Shown: piece by piece, positions 25,101 to 32,359 of the stretch | Numbering within the stretch: position 1 is the stretch's first letter | Layout of the letters: the number at the start of each line of letters is the position of its first letter | Origin: G001797105 sp964528155 | Lineage (GTDB): Bacteria > Chloroflexota > Anaerolineae > Anaerolineales > E44-bin32 | Length of the DNA stretch: 41,838 nt | NCBI GenBank assembly: GCA_964528155.1 | Contig: CAZGRL010000027.1 | Span: forward strand, 1 to 41,838 | Reading direction: 5' to 3' | The notes under the pieces: model-generated | Database searches by the model: none | What the model saw: the letters and a program-made list of their open reading frames with translations, nothing else | Told to the model about the DNA's origin: nothing | Made by a program: the position numbers and the translations under genes

Positions 25101-25371
25101 GGTTGTAGTCGAGAAGGGCCGGGGTGATCGAAGGCCGGGTGCAGCCGAAGCCATGGTCGGAGGTTCCCCGGCAGAGCACACAGTCGTGGGTGGGAAACAT
25201 GAATCCCAGCTGGGACACACGCCCTCCGAGAGAAGGGAGGGTTTCCAGCAGATAGACGTGGATCCCGGCTTCAGCCAGGTCGATGGCGGCGCGCATGCCG
25301 CCCACGCCCCCGCCGACGACCAGGACGCTGCGGGGCGACGCTCCATTGCCACGATCTGACACGTGCTCCAA
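22189..25371 (-). CDS. hdrA: HdrA3: tandem HdrA without the GltD insertion
   Basis: 1060 aa. FAD site VLVVGGGVGGM (about 16-26); a cysteine-rich loop HDCVLCRG...GFGC that differs from the NDCAMC loop of the other two; ferredoxin motifs CINCGRCAQVCP (about 128) and CDDCHKCVEICP (about 176); CVGSRD with SSICCMY (about 268-290); second HdrA half from ALCNCSGEIGN (about 490) with FAD site ALVIGGGVSGM (about 625); C-terminal CTGCLTCVRTCP and CQGCGTCTAECP (about 980 and 1018). It lacks the NAD(P)H module, so it probably takes electrons from a different partner. TTG 25371 has GGAGGAG just upstream; an in-frame GTG at 25362 is the alternative. Confidence 0.93.
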   Translation of the reverse strand: MEHVSDRGNGASPRSVLVVGGGVGGMRAAIDLAEAGIHVYLLETLPSLGGRVSQLGFMFPTHDCVLCRGTSDHGFGCTRPSITPALLDYNRHPNITLITSADLKSCDGVAGDFRVGLEQRPQYVDPTLCINCGRCAQVCPEERPSGFQLGMSTRKVIDKSAPRSVPNAYYLLEKTPRCDDCHKCVEICPTQAVNLDVEPERFEIHVGAIILAMGFQPFDAAAVPELGYGRISNVITSMQYERLASRSGPTEGIVRRISDNRVPRRIGWLQCVGSRDQQNPYCSSICCMYATKQAMLAKQRIEDAECHIFTMDERAFNKEYNQYYLQARDAFGIRYTRCRISALEEDPATGEVILRYPGGREHGSSAPGQGAVREERFDLVVLAVGIRPPSHAVEIARTLGIQLNEYGFCETDKFNPLTSSRPGVFVCGAFASPKEIAETIIDASGAAAEVMRLMPDQIGRETFSRAQPFVSEDGFPCEIALDGTDDKVAVALCNCSGEIGNVVDMARLGEFVSGLEGVTTTEIVPIACLPTGLERLAELVRASGARRLVIGACSHRTHEPLFQRLVAESAINPYLVEMVNLREHCAWVHAGDPAGATRKACEMLRVAVRRVQAAQPVFKEQREPARAALVIGGGVSGMTAALAIADAGYDVHLVEKTEALGGNLHHVYYVAEGDNPQRLLRDLVNRVVANERIHLMLGSEVVQHTGSVGDFRAVVRRHSGSGPGRLEEIRHGVTIMATGGVEASNPRYLLGQDPRVMRESALEELLAHHPERAAQLRSVVVIQCVQAEGAPEYCSRVCCLNTIKNTIRLKMLNPACQVVILYKNIISYGFREKYYLDARKRGVLFVRYTDEDPPVVRLESHGPRQILSVKIKEHIFGKELTFDPDLLALSMSITPSEDTPSLARMLGLGLSAEGFLQEAHPKMRPMDFADDGIYLAGMAHYPKFIEESIAHSLACAARALTILSRPTIQLGGVVAVVDSDRCTGCLTCVRTCPFGIPSMRYDRQGVGRLGGAAWIDPARCQGCGTCTAECPARAIQLKNYTDEQIDVGLGRWEVPAVLGA

Positions 25372-25429
25372 TCGCTCCTCCAGAACGCATTAGGAAGCAC
25401 AGCCGTGGTCCCCACCCGGGGGCACTCCC

Positions 25430-25514
25430 CACTGGGGCTGCCTATTAAAGGTATGGCCCGGTGTGACAGTCCCCCAGTGCAGGAAGTCACGCCGGAAATG
25501 GGATATTGTTCATC
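25430..25514 (-). promoter_or_regulatory. Conserved upstream element, copy B, in the hdrA3 leader
   Basis: Box CCCCAGTG-N6-GTCAC at 25472-25490 (+ strand letters), with the following bases to 25514 resembling copy A. An upstream CACTGGGG (25430-25437) is the exact complement of CCCCAGTG (25472-25479), so the leader can form an 8-bp stem with a 34-nt loop. It lies about 60-145 bp upstream of the hdrA3 start. Confidence 0.5.
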
Positions 25515-25542
25515 CAACTCCCCCCGAGAAGGAGAACAGGCC

Positions 25543-25585
25543 GAAAGAAAAGGGCGGGAGGCACTGCCTCCCACCCTTCTCTTTC
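25543..25585 (-). terminator. Rho-independent terminator of the acs operon
   Basis: Near-perfect 20-bp arms (25543-25562 and 25566-25585) with core GGGAGGC/GCCTCCC and one C:A mismatch. On the - strand the stem ends in CCCTTTTCTTTC. It lies 20 bp after the stop of the thioredoxin-reductase-like gene, separating the acs operon from hdrA3. Confidence 0.85.
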
Positions 25586-25605
25586 GCGCTGGGTGGTGCG
25601 AAAAC

Positions 25606-26511
25606 TCAGTCGGTGTGCTCGAGGAGATATTCGTACGCAGCCAGGGCGGCCTTGGCACCCTCCCCGACCGAGATCAGAACCTGCTCGGAGAAGACATTGG
25701 TCACGTCGCCAGCGGCGAAGATAGCCTCGGTCGTCGTCCGATTGCGGGCGTCGATCTTGATCCGGCGTCTGTCGTCCAACTCGACGAGATCCGCCACGAT
25801 TTCCGATTCCGGCACCAGCTCCAACTCCACGAAGAAGGCGTCCGCCTCAAGCTGGCGCTGTTGTCCGTCCTGGCGGATGACGAGCTTGCGGGCATACTCG
25901 TCACCCAGAACCGCTTCCACTCTGTAGTCCTGGAGAACCTCGATCTTTGGGTTGCCGAGGACCTTGCGGCCCATGGCCGAATCCAGCTCCCCGTGACCCG
26001 GGGCGATGAGCGTGACCCCGCGGGCGATCTGGGCGAGTTCGGCCGTGGCCCGCAACGCCAGGCGGCCGTCGCCGATGACGCACACGTCCCGATCGATGAA
26101 CAGCGGCGCGTAGGAGATTGCGCTGTAGCACAGCCCGCGCATCATGAACTGCTTCTCCCCCGGCACATTCATTAGTTGCCCCAGCGCGCCGGTGGCAACG
26201 ATTAGCGCCTTGCTCTCGTAGGTGTTGCCTCCGTGAGTCAGCACTTTGAAACCACCCTCGATGCGCTCGATCTTCTCGGCCTTGTCGAGCACTCGGGCGA
26301 ACTCGAGGTAGTCGACTTCGTTGGCGAAGCGGCTGACGACCTCCTGTCCGGTGATCACAAGGTGCTTCTCAATGAAAGGCAGTTGCAGGTGATAGTTGGT
26401 CTTGCCGCCAAGATCGCGGCTGATCAGGAGCACATCAAGCCGCTTGCGTATCGCATACACGGTGGCCGTGAGGCCGGCAGGCCCGCCACCGAGGATGATC
26501 AGATCATGCAT
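25606..26511 (-). CDS. Thioredoxin-reductase-like flavoprotein lacking the CxxC redox pair
   Basis: 301 aa, class II pyridine nucleotide-disulfide fold. FAD site ILGGGPAGLTA (about 6-16), second FAD motif AAGDVTN near the C-terminus (about 268). The usual active-site CATC is replaced by CYSA (about 128-131), leaving one cysteine, and the NAD(P) motif is weak (VIGDGRLALRA). It therefore cannot do classical dithiol chemistry and is more like ferredoxin-NADP reductases of the thioredoxin-reductase type. The family fits a flavin electron transfer role. ATG 26511 is preceded by GGAGAGG. It is the last gene of the acs operon, 24 bp after malic enzyme. Confidence 0.85.
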   Translation of the reverse strand: MHDLIILGGGPAGLTATVYAIRKRLDVLLISRDLGGKTNYHLQLPFIEKHLVITGQEVVSRFANEVDYLEFARVLDKAEKIERIEGGFKVLTHGGNTYESKALIVATGALGQLMNVPGEKQFMMRGLCYSAISYAPLFIDRDVCVIGDGRLALRATAELAQIARGVTLIAPGHGELDSAMGRKVLGNPKIEVLQDYRVEAVLGDEYARKLVIRQDGQQRQLEADAFFVELELVPESEIVADLVELDDRRRIKIDARNRTTTEAIFAAGDVTNVFSEQVLISVGEGAKAALAAYEYLLEHTD

Positions 26512-26535
26512 GGGGTCCTCTCCTCTCGACCGGGC

Positions 26536-27897
26536 CTAGTCCTCGGCCTCTGGAATGTATCCTTCCGCCATCATCGTCTTTGTCAGATTGCGCGAGCGGC
26601 GGATGATCTCTTCGGCGTTCTTGAGTTCTTCGTCGTAGGTCATCGGCTTCCGGGCGACGCCCTCTTCGACGGCCTTGGATGCAACGGCTGCGGCTTCACG
26701 TGGGAACACTTCCCACTCGTCCATGTTGGGCAGGATGTAATCCGCTGTGAGACCTTTTTCCTCGGCCATGCCCGCCAGGGCATTGGCCGCTGACACGCAC
26801 ATCGGGTCGGTGATGGTTTGAGCCCGAACGTCGAGCGTGCCACGGAAGATGCCCGGGAAGCCGAGAGAGTTGTTCACCTGATTGGGGAAGTCCGAGCGAC
26901 CCGTTGCGATGATCGCCGCTCCGGCCTCCTTGGCCTCCCACGGCCAGATCTCCGGCACGGGGTTGGCACAGGCGAAGAGGATCGAGTCCTTGGCCATCCC
27001 GCTGACCCACTCCGGCAGGATCGTCCCCGGGCCGGGTTTCGACAGCGCAATCACGACATCGGCGCCCTTCATGGCCTCGGCCGCCGCTCCCTGTCGCCCT
27101 TCGGCGTTCGTGATCTGGCACAACTTCCACTTGTCGACAAACTCGGCCTTGCGCAGTTCGATGTCCTTGCGGTCCTTGTGCAGAATGCCTTTACTGTCGA
27201 CCACTCGACACTGCTCCGGCCTAGCGCCGGCGGCGAAGATCAGTCGCGAGACGGCTACGTTCGAAGCCCCGGAGCCGATGAAGACGATCTCGACCTCGTC
27301 GATCTTCTTTCCGACGATCTTGAGCGCGTTGAGAAGGCCCGCCAGAGTCACCGTAGCGGTACCCTGCTGGTCGTCGTGCCACACGGGGATCTCGGCCTGG
27401 GCCTTGAGGGTATCCAGGATCCGGAAGCACTTCGGCTGAGAGATGTCCTCCAGATTAACGCCGCCGAATCCAGGTTGGATCAGCAGAACAGTTTCGATGA
27501 TCTTGTCGGGATCCTTCGTGTCGAGCATGATCGGCCAGGCGTCGACACCGCCCAGGTACTTGTAAAGCAGGGCTTTGCCTTCCATCACCGGGAGCCCGGC
27601 TTTGGGTCCGATGTCGCCCAGACCGAGCACGCGGGTGCCGTCCGAGACGACGGCGACGGTGTTCCACTTGTGTGTGTGCTCGTATACCAGCTCAGGATTT
27701 TCGGCGATCGCCCGGCATGGTGCGGCAACCCCGGGGGTGTACCAGATGGCGAAGTCATTGAAGTCGCGCACCCTTGCCTTGAGCGCAACCTCGACCTTCC
27801 CGCGGTAGTAAGGGTGAAGGCGCATGGCGTCGGCGGAGGGCTGTTTCGCCTTGGCCAGAAGCTCCTCCACGGTGGGGGGTGTGACCGTATCGGCCAT
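26536..27897 (-). CDS. NAD(P)-dependent malic enzyme (decarboxylating malate dehydrogenase)
   Basis: Interconverts malate and pyruvate + CO2. 453 aa, the short bacterial type. Motifs: FAIWYTPGVAAPC (catalytic tyrosine, about 50), SDGTRVLGLGDIGP, WHDDQQGTA (metal-binding aspartates, about 170), the Rossmann motif FIGSGASNVA (about 212) and ANPVPEI. ATG 27897 is preceded by GGAGG at 7-nt spacing. It is embedded in the acs operon, suggesting that carbon from acetyl-CoA, via pyruvate, is passed toward C4 compounds or drawn back from malate. Direction and cofactor are not determinable. Confidence 0.95.
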   Translation of the reverse strand: MADTVTPPTVEELLAKAKQPSADAMRLHPYYRGKVEVALKARVRDFNDFAIWYTPGVAAPCRAIAENPELVYEHTHKWNTVAVVSDGTRVLGLGDIGPKAGLPVMEGKALLYKYLGGVDAWPIMLDTKDPDKIIETVLLIQPGFGGVNLEDISQPKCFRILDTLKAQAEIPVWHDDQQGTATVTLAGLLNALKIVGKKIDEVEIVFIGSGASNVAVSRLIFAAGARPEQCRVVDSKGILHKDRKDIELRKAEFVDKWKLCQITNAEGRQGAAAEAMKGADVVIALSKPGPGTILPEWVSGMAKDSILFACANPVPEIWPWEAKEAGAAIIATGRSDFPNQVNNSLGFPGIFRGTLDVRAQTITDPMCVSAANALAGMAEEKGLTADYILPNMDEWEVFPREAAAVASKAVEEGVARKPMTYDEELKNAEEIIRRSRNLTKTMMAEGYIPEAED

Positions 27898-27922
27898 GAA
27901 TGTTCCTCCAGTGGGGCTATAG

Positions 27923-27996
27923 AGCGCTCAGCGTTCAGGTGTCAGCCGTCAGCGAGAAGCGATCAGCAGGATACTGACAGCTGAACGCTGACCGCT
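27923..27996. repeat. Long imperfect inverted repeat between acsE and malic enzyme
   Basis: Arms of about 23 bp (27923-27945 and 27974-27996), differing at two positions, built on TCAGCGTTCAG / CTGAACGCTGA, around a 28-nt loop. Sequence composition differs from the GACGG/CCGTC element family, so this is a second repeat type. It would form a strong hairpin in the operon mRNA. Confidence 0.7.
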
Positions 27997-28007
27997 GTCA
28001 GCTGTCC

Positions 28008-28931
28008 TCATAGCCTCAGATACGAGTCGGTATAGATCACCCGGTTGAGAAGCACCTGGGTGGTTTTCCAAACCGCAACTTGAGCCGGATCGCTCATATC
28101 CACCTGATCGGGCTGCAGCTCTTCGACCGCAGCCACAGCGTCGAACAGTTTGAGATAGAGCGCGCCGACCGGAATGCTGTCATCGCGCGTTTCTACGATC
28201 CGAATTACCTCCATCAGTTCTTTGTCGAGCGGGTCGAGGATCGCCGCATCCAGCCCGGTCGCCATCAGCATCACCATGTACACCCGGTTGATCAACGGCC
28301 GCATCTCGTGGGGGACCTGGTTGGAGACGTTCGACAGCCCGACCACCGTCATCGGTGGGGGATCGGCGACCATCTTCAGCATGCGCACGGTCTCAACGGC
28401 ATGTGGGACATATTCCTGACATCCGGACACGGTCAGGACCAAGGGATCGATCAGAAGGTTCTCTATCGGGAGGCCGACTTCCTCGGCGCGCGGGATCAGC
28501 TTCTCCATGGCGATCCCCACTCTGGCGTCGGCGCTGACCGGGATGCCGCTCTTCTCCATGCACAATGCGATCAGCTTCGATTGATATTGGGCCGCCAGAG
28601 GCGGAACGTTTGTCAGTCTTTCCTCTTCGGCCGAGGTCGAGTTGATGATCGCGTTTGACCCCGCCTTCTTCAAGCCGACTTCAATGGCCTCCAGGTTCGT
28701 CGTGTCAAAGGAGAGCGTCATCCCCGGAATGGCCTCCTGCATACAGTCGACGAGCCAGTCCATGACCTCTTTGCCGGCTTTCTTCTGTGGGCCGATGTTG
28801 AGATCGAGCGCGTCGGCGCCGGCGTCTCGCTGTTTCTGTGCCAATGTGACGAAGAAACCGCCGTCGCGGTTGGCCAGGGCTTCTTTGACCTTGGGCGAGA
28901 TGATGTGGATGTTCTCCCCGATCTTGTACAT
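28008..28931 (-). CDS. acsE: Methyl-THF:corrinoid/iron-sulfur protein methyltransferase
   Basis: Transfers the methyl group of methyl-THF to the cobalt of AcsCD. 307 aa, pterin-binding TIM barrel. Recognisable segments: GENIHIIS at the start, ALDLNIGPQ (about 41-49), SFDTTN (about 74), NSTSAEEER (about 97), IDPLVLTVSG (about 162) and GLSNVSNQVP (about 199), where the conserved asparagine that helps pterin activation is expected. It starts at ATG 28931 behind AGGAGAG. Gene order acsF-acsE after acsV matches acetogen clusters. Confidence 0.95.
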   Translation of the reverse strand: MYKIGENIHIISPKVKEALANRDGGFFVTLAQKQRDAGADALDLNIGPQKKAGKEVMDWLVDCMQEAIPGMTLSFDTTNLEAIEVGLKKAGSNAIINSTSAEEERLTNVPPLAAQYQSKLIALCMEKSGIPVSADARVGIAMEKLIPRAEEVGLPIENLLIDPLVLTVSGCQEYVPHAVETVRMLKMVADPPPMTVVGLSNVSNQVPHEMRPLINRVYMVMLMATGLDAAILDPLDKELMEVIRIVETRDDSIPVGALYLKLFDAVAAVEELQPDQVDMSDPAQVAVWKTTQVLLNRVIYTDSYLRL

Positions 28932-29035
28932 TGCTTCTCTCCTGTGCTGCAGATCTTGCGCCCCGACGGACAGGCCTGATTCTCGGAGGGCTGACGTCTG
29001 CAGAACTCTCGTGAAGCCTTCAGAAAAGCCGAAGG

Positions 29036-29806
29036 CTAACCCATGTCGTTCAGAACTTGAGTTGTCATCCTCGCTACGGCCGAGGCGGCCGGAGAATTGC
29101 CATTGAGCGCGATCAGGGGCTGTCCGACCGCGTCGAGCTCGCCGACACGATCGTCGGCTGGGATCATGCCAAGCACCTCGATGCCGAGCTCGTCGATCGC
29201 CGACTGGAGTGCGGCGGGAAGCGAGCCGGTCACGCGGTTTACGATCAGCGCCGTTCGCCGGACGTTGACGTCAATTTCGGAGGCCATGGCGGCGATCGAG
29301 CCCGCCGCCCGGATGCCACGGACCGTCGGATCCGTCACCACAAGCAGCTGGTCAACGTCTTTGGTCGTCCGGCGGCTGATGTGCTCCATGCCGGCCTCGT
29401 TGTCGACAACCACGAAGGGATACTTCCCGCTGATGTCGTCAATGATGCTTCGCAACAGATGATTGACGGCGCAGTAGCATCCTTGACCTTCGGGCCGGCC
29501 CATGGCCAGCAGATCGATCTGCTCGCCCTCTTCCATGACCATGCGTATCTCGCGGGAGAGGTAGTCGTGCCGGCTGATGGTCACCCCGAGCTGGCCGCCC
29601 TGGGCCGTCTCCATCATCTCTTCGCGAATCTCACCGATGGTGTCCGGGGTTTGCAGTCCCAGGGCCATGTGCAGGTTTGTCGACGGATCGGCGTCGATCG
29701 CCAGAACCGGTCCCAGACTTTGCTGGACCAGGTTCTGGATGATCAGCGCGGCGATCGTCGTCTTGCCAGTGCCGCCCTTTCCGGCGAGGGCGATTACCTT
29801 TGTCAT
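29036..29806 (-). CDS. acsF: AcsF/CooC-like nickel-insertion ATPase
   Basis: 256 aa, MinD/ParA-type ATPase. Walker A GKGGTGKTT (about 9-17), switch motif DADPSTN, the CooC-type CxC in GQGCYCAVN (about 111-119), and VVDNEAGMEH. In acetogens the acs-linked member is associated with maturation of acetyl-CoA synthase or CODH. ATG 29806 is preceded by GGAGG at 6-nt spacing. The coding start abuts palindromic repeat copy 4. It is clearly paralogous to, but not a recent duplicate of, cooC at 3.8 kb. Confidence 0.92.
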   Translation of the reverse strand: MTKVIALAGKGGTGKTTIAALIIQNLVQQSLGPVLAIDADPSTNLHMALGLQTPDTIGEIREEMMETAQGGQLGVTISRHDYLSREIRMVMEEGEQIDLLAMGRPEGQGCYCAVNHLLRSIIDDISGKYPFVVVDNEAGMEHISRRTTKDVDQLLVVTDPTVRGIRAAGSIAAMASEIDVNVRRTALIVNRVTGSLPAALQSAIDELGIEVLGMIPADDRVGELDAVGQPLIALNGNSPAASAVARMTTQVLNDMG

Positions 29807-29825
29807 TACATACCTCCACGGATAC

Positions 29826-29958
29826 CGACGGCGGACGATGGACGACGGACGACGACAAAGACCGGAGACCAGAGACGGAAGACCGGGGGATAATTCACAG
29901 CGCCTGCTCCTCGGTCTTCGGTCTCCCGTCTTCCGTCGAATCTTCCGGGTCGTCCATC
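29826..29958. repeat. Dispersed palindromic intergenic element, copy 4
   Basis: Left arm CGACGGCGGACGATGGACG to GACGGAAGACCGG, right arm CGGTCTTCGGTC to TCCCGTCTTCCGTC and GTCGTCCATC. The right part overlaps the end of acsV and encodes its last ~20 residues (acidic, with DDPEDSTEDGRP). Confidence 0.75.
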
Positions 29959-31886
29959 ATCGCGTGCTCTTTCGTCCCGTCCTCCCGCGCCCAAACCTCG
30001 GCCACGCTGGGGAAACGGGCGATGTCGGTGTGCGGGAGGAAAAGCGCGGCGGTGAAGCGATCGTAGAACGTGTTGTCGGCGGACAACTCCAGATATGTCA
30101 TCCGCCCGGCAATGTGCGAGAGCTGATCACGCGCCTCTCGAGACAGCAATCCCATATAGGCTCCCTGGACGGATGTGTTGCCCAGGAAGACAAACCGGTC
30201 CCAGGGTAGGTCGGGCAGCAGTCCGATCTGGACCGCCTTCTCGACGTTGATGTATTTTCCGAAGGAACCGCCAATCAAGACGCGCTCGACGGTCGCCAGG
30301 TCGACCCCGACGCTGTCGGCCAGGATGCTGAACCCGGCGAAGATGGCCGCCTTGGCCCGCATCAAGTTGTCGATGTCGACTTTGGTGAGGGCGATGTCGC
30401 GCCCGGTTTCGGTCTCGTCGGCCCAGGCGACGATGTACTCAGGCCCGTGATCCCCGAGGCGCGCCCGGGGTGTGTCCAGGTCGAGTTTTGCGCTCCCACC
30501 GCGATCGATCACGCCGGTGACGAACAACTCAGCCAGGAGCGAGATGAGACCCGAGCCGCAAAGCCCTTTTGGAGAGCCGCCGCCGATCACACGGTAGGTT
30601 GGTTCGAGGGTCTCCGAGTTCACCCAGACTTCCTCAATGGCGCCTTCCGTGGCCCGCATGCCATCCACAACCCCGGCGCCTTCGAATGCAGGGCCGGCCG
30701 AACAGGCACAGGTCACCATCCACTCTCGCGTCCCCAGAACCATTTCTCCGTTCGTCCCGACATCGATGAAAAGGGTCAAACTCTCCGCCTCGGCCAGGCC
30801 ACTGGCGAGCACACCGGCGGTAATGTCAGCGCCCACGTAGGAGGCGACGCCGGGCAAGAAATCGACGGATGCGTTTGGATGGAAAGGCAGGCCAAGCTCG
30901 CCGGCCGAGACTGCGGCCGGGTGGTTGGCAGCGGGGACGTACGGTGTCAGGCGGATCGACTCGGGCGGCAGGCCCAGGAACAAGTGGGCCATGGTTGTGT
31001 TCCCCGCCACGGTGACCTTGAGGATTTGCTCCGGGGTGATGCCGGTCCGCTTGCGCAAGCGTTCGAGCAACTCTGCCACGGTTCCGTAGACGAGCCGTCT
31101 GAGCTCGGCAAGACCGTCCCCCTTGCCGGCGTAGATGATGCGGGAAATGACGTCTTCGCCGCACTGGATCTGACCGTTGTACTCGGCCGCCGAGGACATG
31201 ACGTGCCCATCGGCGAGGTCAACTAGGTAACAGGTCACTGTGGTCGTGCCGATGTCGAGCGCGAGCCCGATGGGCTGGATCGGCTCACTGGAGACCTCGA
31301 TCAGCCTGGCGGATCCTTCGTCGGCGAGGCCGCCACTTGCCTCGACCGCCACCCACGGCTCCCACTCCGATGCCCGCAGCACATCTCCCAGCCGGCGTAG
31401 CACCGTCAGAGGCACATGCAGCCTGTCGAATCCAAGCGAACTCAAAGCGGATTCCAGACGCGACAAGTCATCCGTGCTGTCCTGCAGGCTAGGAGGTTGC
31501 AGGCCGAGGTGAAATGTCCGGAGCGTCTGCATGCTCGCCGGGTCATAGGCGAAGGGAATCTCGATCTTGCGGGCGGCCTTGTCGGTGACCAGTCTGCGCT
31601 CGATCGCTTCTTGCTCGGGGATGGTGATCTGGATGTCGCCTTCGACGACGGACTGGCAAGCCAGGGCACGGCCCGCGGAGAGATCCTCGGCCGTGAGACG
31701 GATCGTGGAGCGGCGCCGGATCCCGCTCCCGACGACGTCGACGGCACATCGACCGCAGCGCCCCTGACCGCCACAAGGTTGACTGAAAGTCAGGCCGGCC
31801 TGCTGGATGGCTTCGGTCAGCAACGCGCCGGTGGGGACTTCTACCGTCTTCTCGGCTGGGAGCAGCGTGACTCGGTGGGTTGCCAT
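29895..31886 (-). CDS. acsV: AcsV/RACo-like corrinoid protein reductive activator
   Basis: ATP-dependent activator that re-reduces inactive Co(II) in the corrinoid protein. 663 aa. N-terminal [2Fe-2S] ferredoxin domain with CGGQGRCGRC and a later ALAC (about residues 38-80), a linker, then an ASKHA ATPase domain starting GLALDIGTTTVTCY (about 205), with AGNTTM (about 297), FIDVGTNGE and the C-terminal IGGSFG motif. ATG 31886 is taken as the start because the preceding open frame runs into low-quality sequence near the scaffold gap. The C-terminal tail after HAMMDD is encoded by palindromic repeat copy 4 and is probably not part of the conserved fold. Confidence 0.93.
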   Translation of the reverse strand: MATHRVTLLPAEKTVEVPTGALLTEAIQQAGLTFSQPCGGQGRCGRCAVDVVGSGIRRRSTIRLTAEDLSAGRALACQSVVEGDIQITIPEQEAIERRLVTDKAARKIEIPFAYDPASMQTLRTFHLGLQPPSLQDSTDDLSRLESALSSLGFDRLHVPLTVLRRLGDVLRASEWEPWVAVEASGGLADEGSARLIEVSSEPIQPIGLALDIGTTTVTCYLVDLADGHVMSSAAEYNGQIQCGEDVISRIIYAGKGDGLAELRRLVYGTVAELLERLRKRTGITPEQILKVTVAGNTTMAHLFLGLPPESIRLTPYVPAANHPAAVSAGELGLPFHPNASVDFLPGVASYVGADITAGVLASGLAEAESLTLFIDVGTNGEMVLGTREWMVTCACSAGPAFEGAGVVDGMRATEGAIEEVWVNSETLEPTYRVIGGGSPKGLCGSGLISLLAELFVTGVIDRGGSAKLDLDTPRARLGDHGPEYIVAWADETETGRDIALTKVDIDNLMRAKAAIFAGFSILADSVGVDLATVERVLIGGSFGKYINVEKAVQIGLLPDLPWDRFVFLGNTSVQGAYMGLLSREARDQLSHIAGRMTYLELSADNTFYDRFTAALFLPHTDIARFPSVAEVWAREDGTKEHAMMDDPEDSTEDGRPKTEEQAL

Positions 31887-31950
31887 CAGGAATTCGACTC
31901 CGCCGTATGCTGATCTTCTGGCGTCGTCTCCTCCAACGTTGAGGTTACAG

Positions 31951-32182
31951 GAGGATTCTGATGGAAGCGGGCAGCAGCCCCGCCCCCCGACCACACAAAG
32001 AAAGTAGCCCCACCCCCCATTTTTTTTGGCCCGGGGGAGGGGGAGCCGACAACCAGGGGGGGGGGGNNNNNNNNNNCCTGGCCGTATGAGTATGTACGGG
32101 TGTCTTTTCCCCCTACGTTGATTTTAATGTTTGATTGTTTGTTCTGCGGGATGATCCGCTGCACGCTTCCATCAGAATCCTC
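31951..32182. repeat. Inverted 19-bp duplication flanking the scaffold gap
   Basis: GAGGATTCTGATGGAAGCG at 31951-31969 is present in exact reverse complement at 32164-32182, and the match extends a few bases with one mismatch. Between them lie homopolymer-rich sequence and the N-run. Together with the lack of any gene in 31887-32359 this suggests either a real inverted repeat that broke the assembly or a misassembled end. Confidence 0.6.
32067..32076. other. Scaffold gap (10 N)
   Basis: Ten ambiguous bases preceded by runs of G, C and T (about 32010-32066). The true length of missing sequence is unknown. The interval between acsV and the next gene is therefore not reliable, and a small gene could be missing here. 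Confidence 0.98.
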
Positions 32183-32359
32183 TTCCCCCTGCCCCTGTTT
32201 TGTGTCCGCCGGTCGATGTGAGAGCCGAAAGCAGGGGGAGGGGGAAGGGGGTGGGGGTCTCGATGCCCAGATAGTTGCTGGGCGCGGTGAGAATGGTCGA
32301 ACCACAACCGTCGCCCAGCCAAGGGGAAGTCTTCGACGTCGACACTTGGAACAAGTTCG

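Noticed and set aside
31886..32305. A - strand open frame crossing the N-run
   Set aside because: Low-complexity proline/glycine translation of homopolymers and unknown residues; an artefact of the gap.
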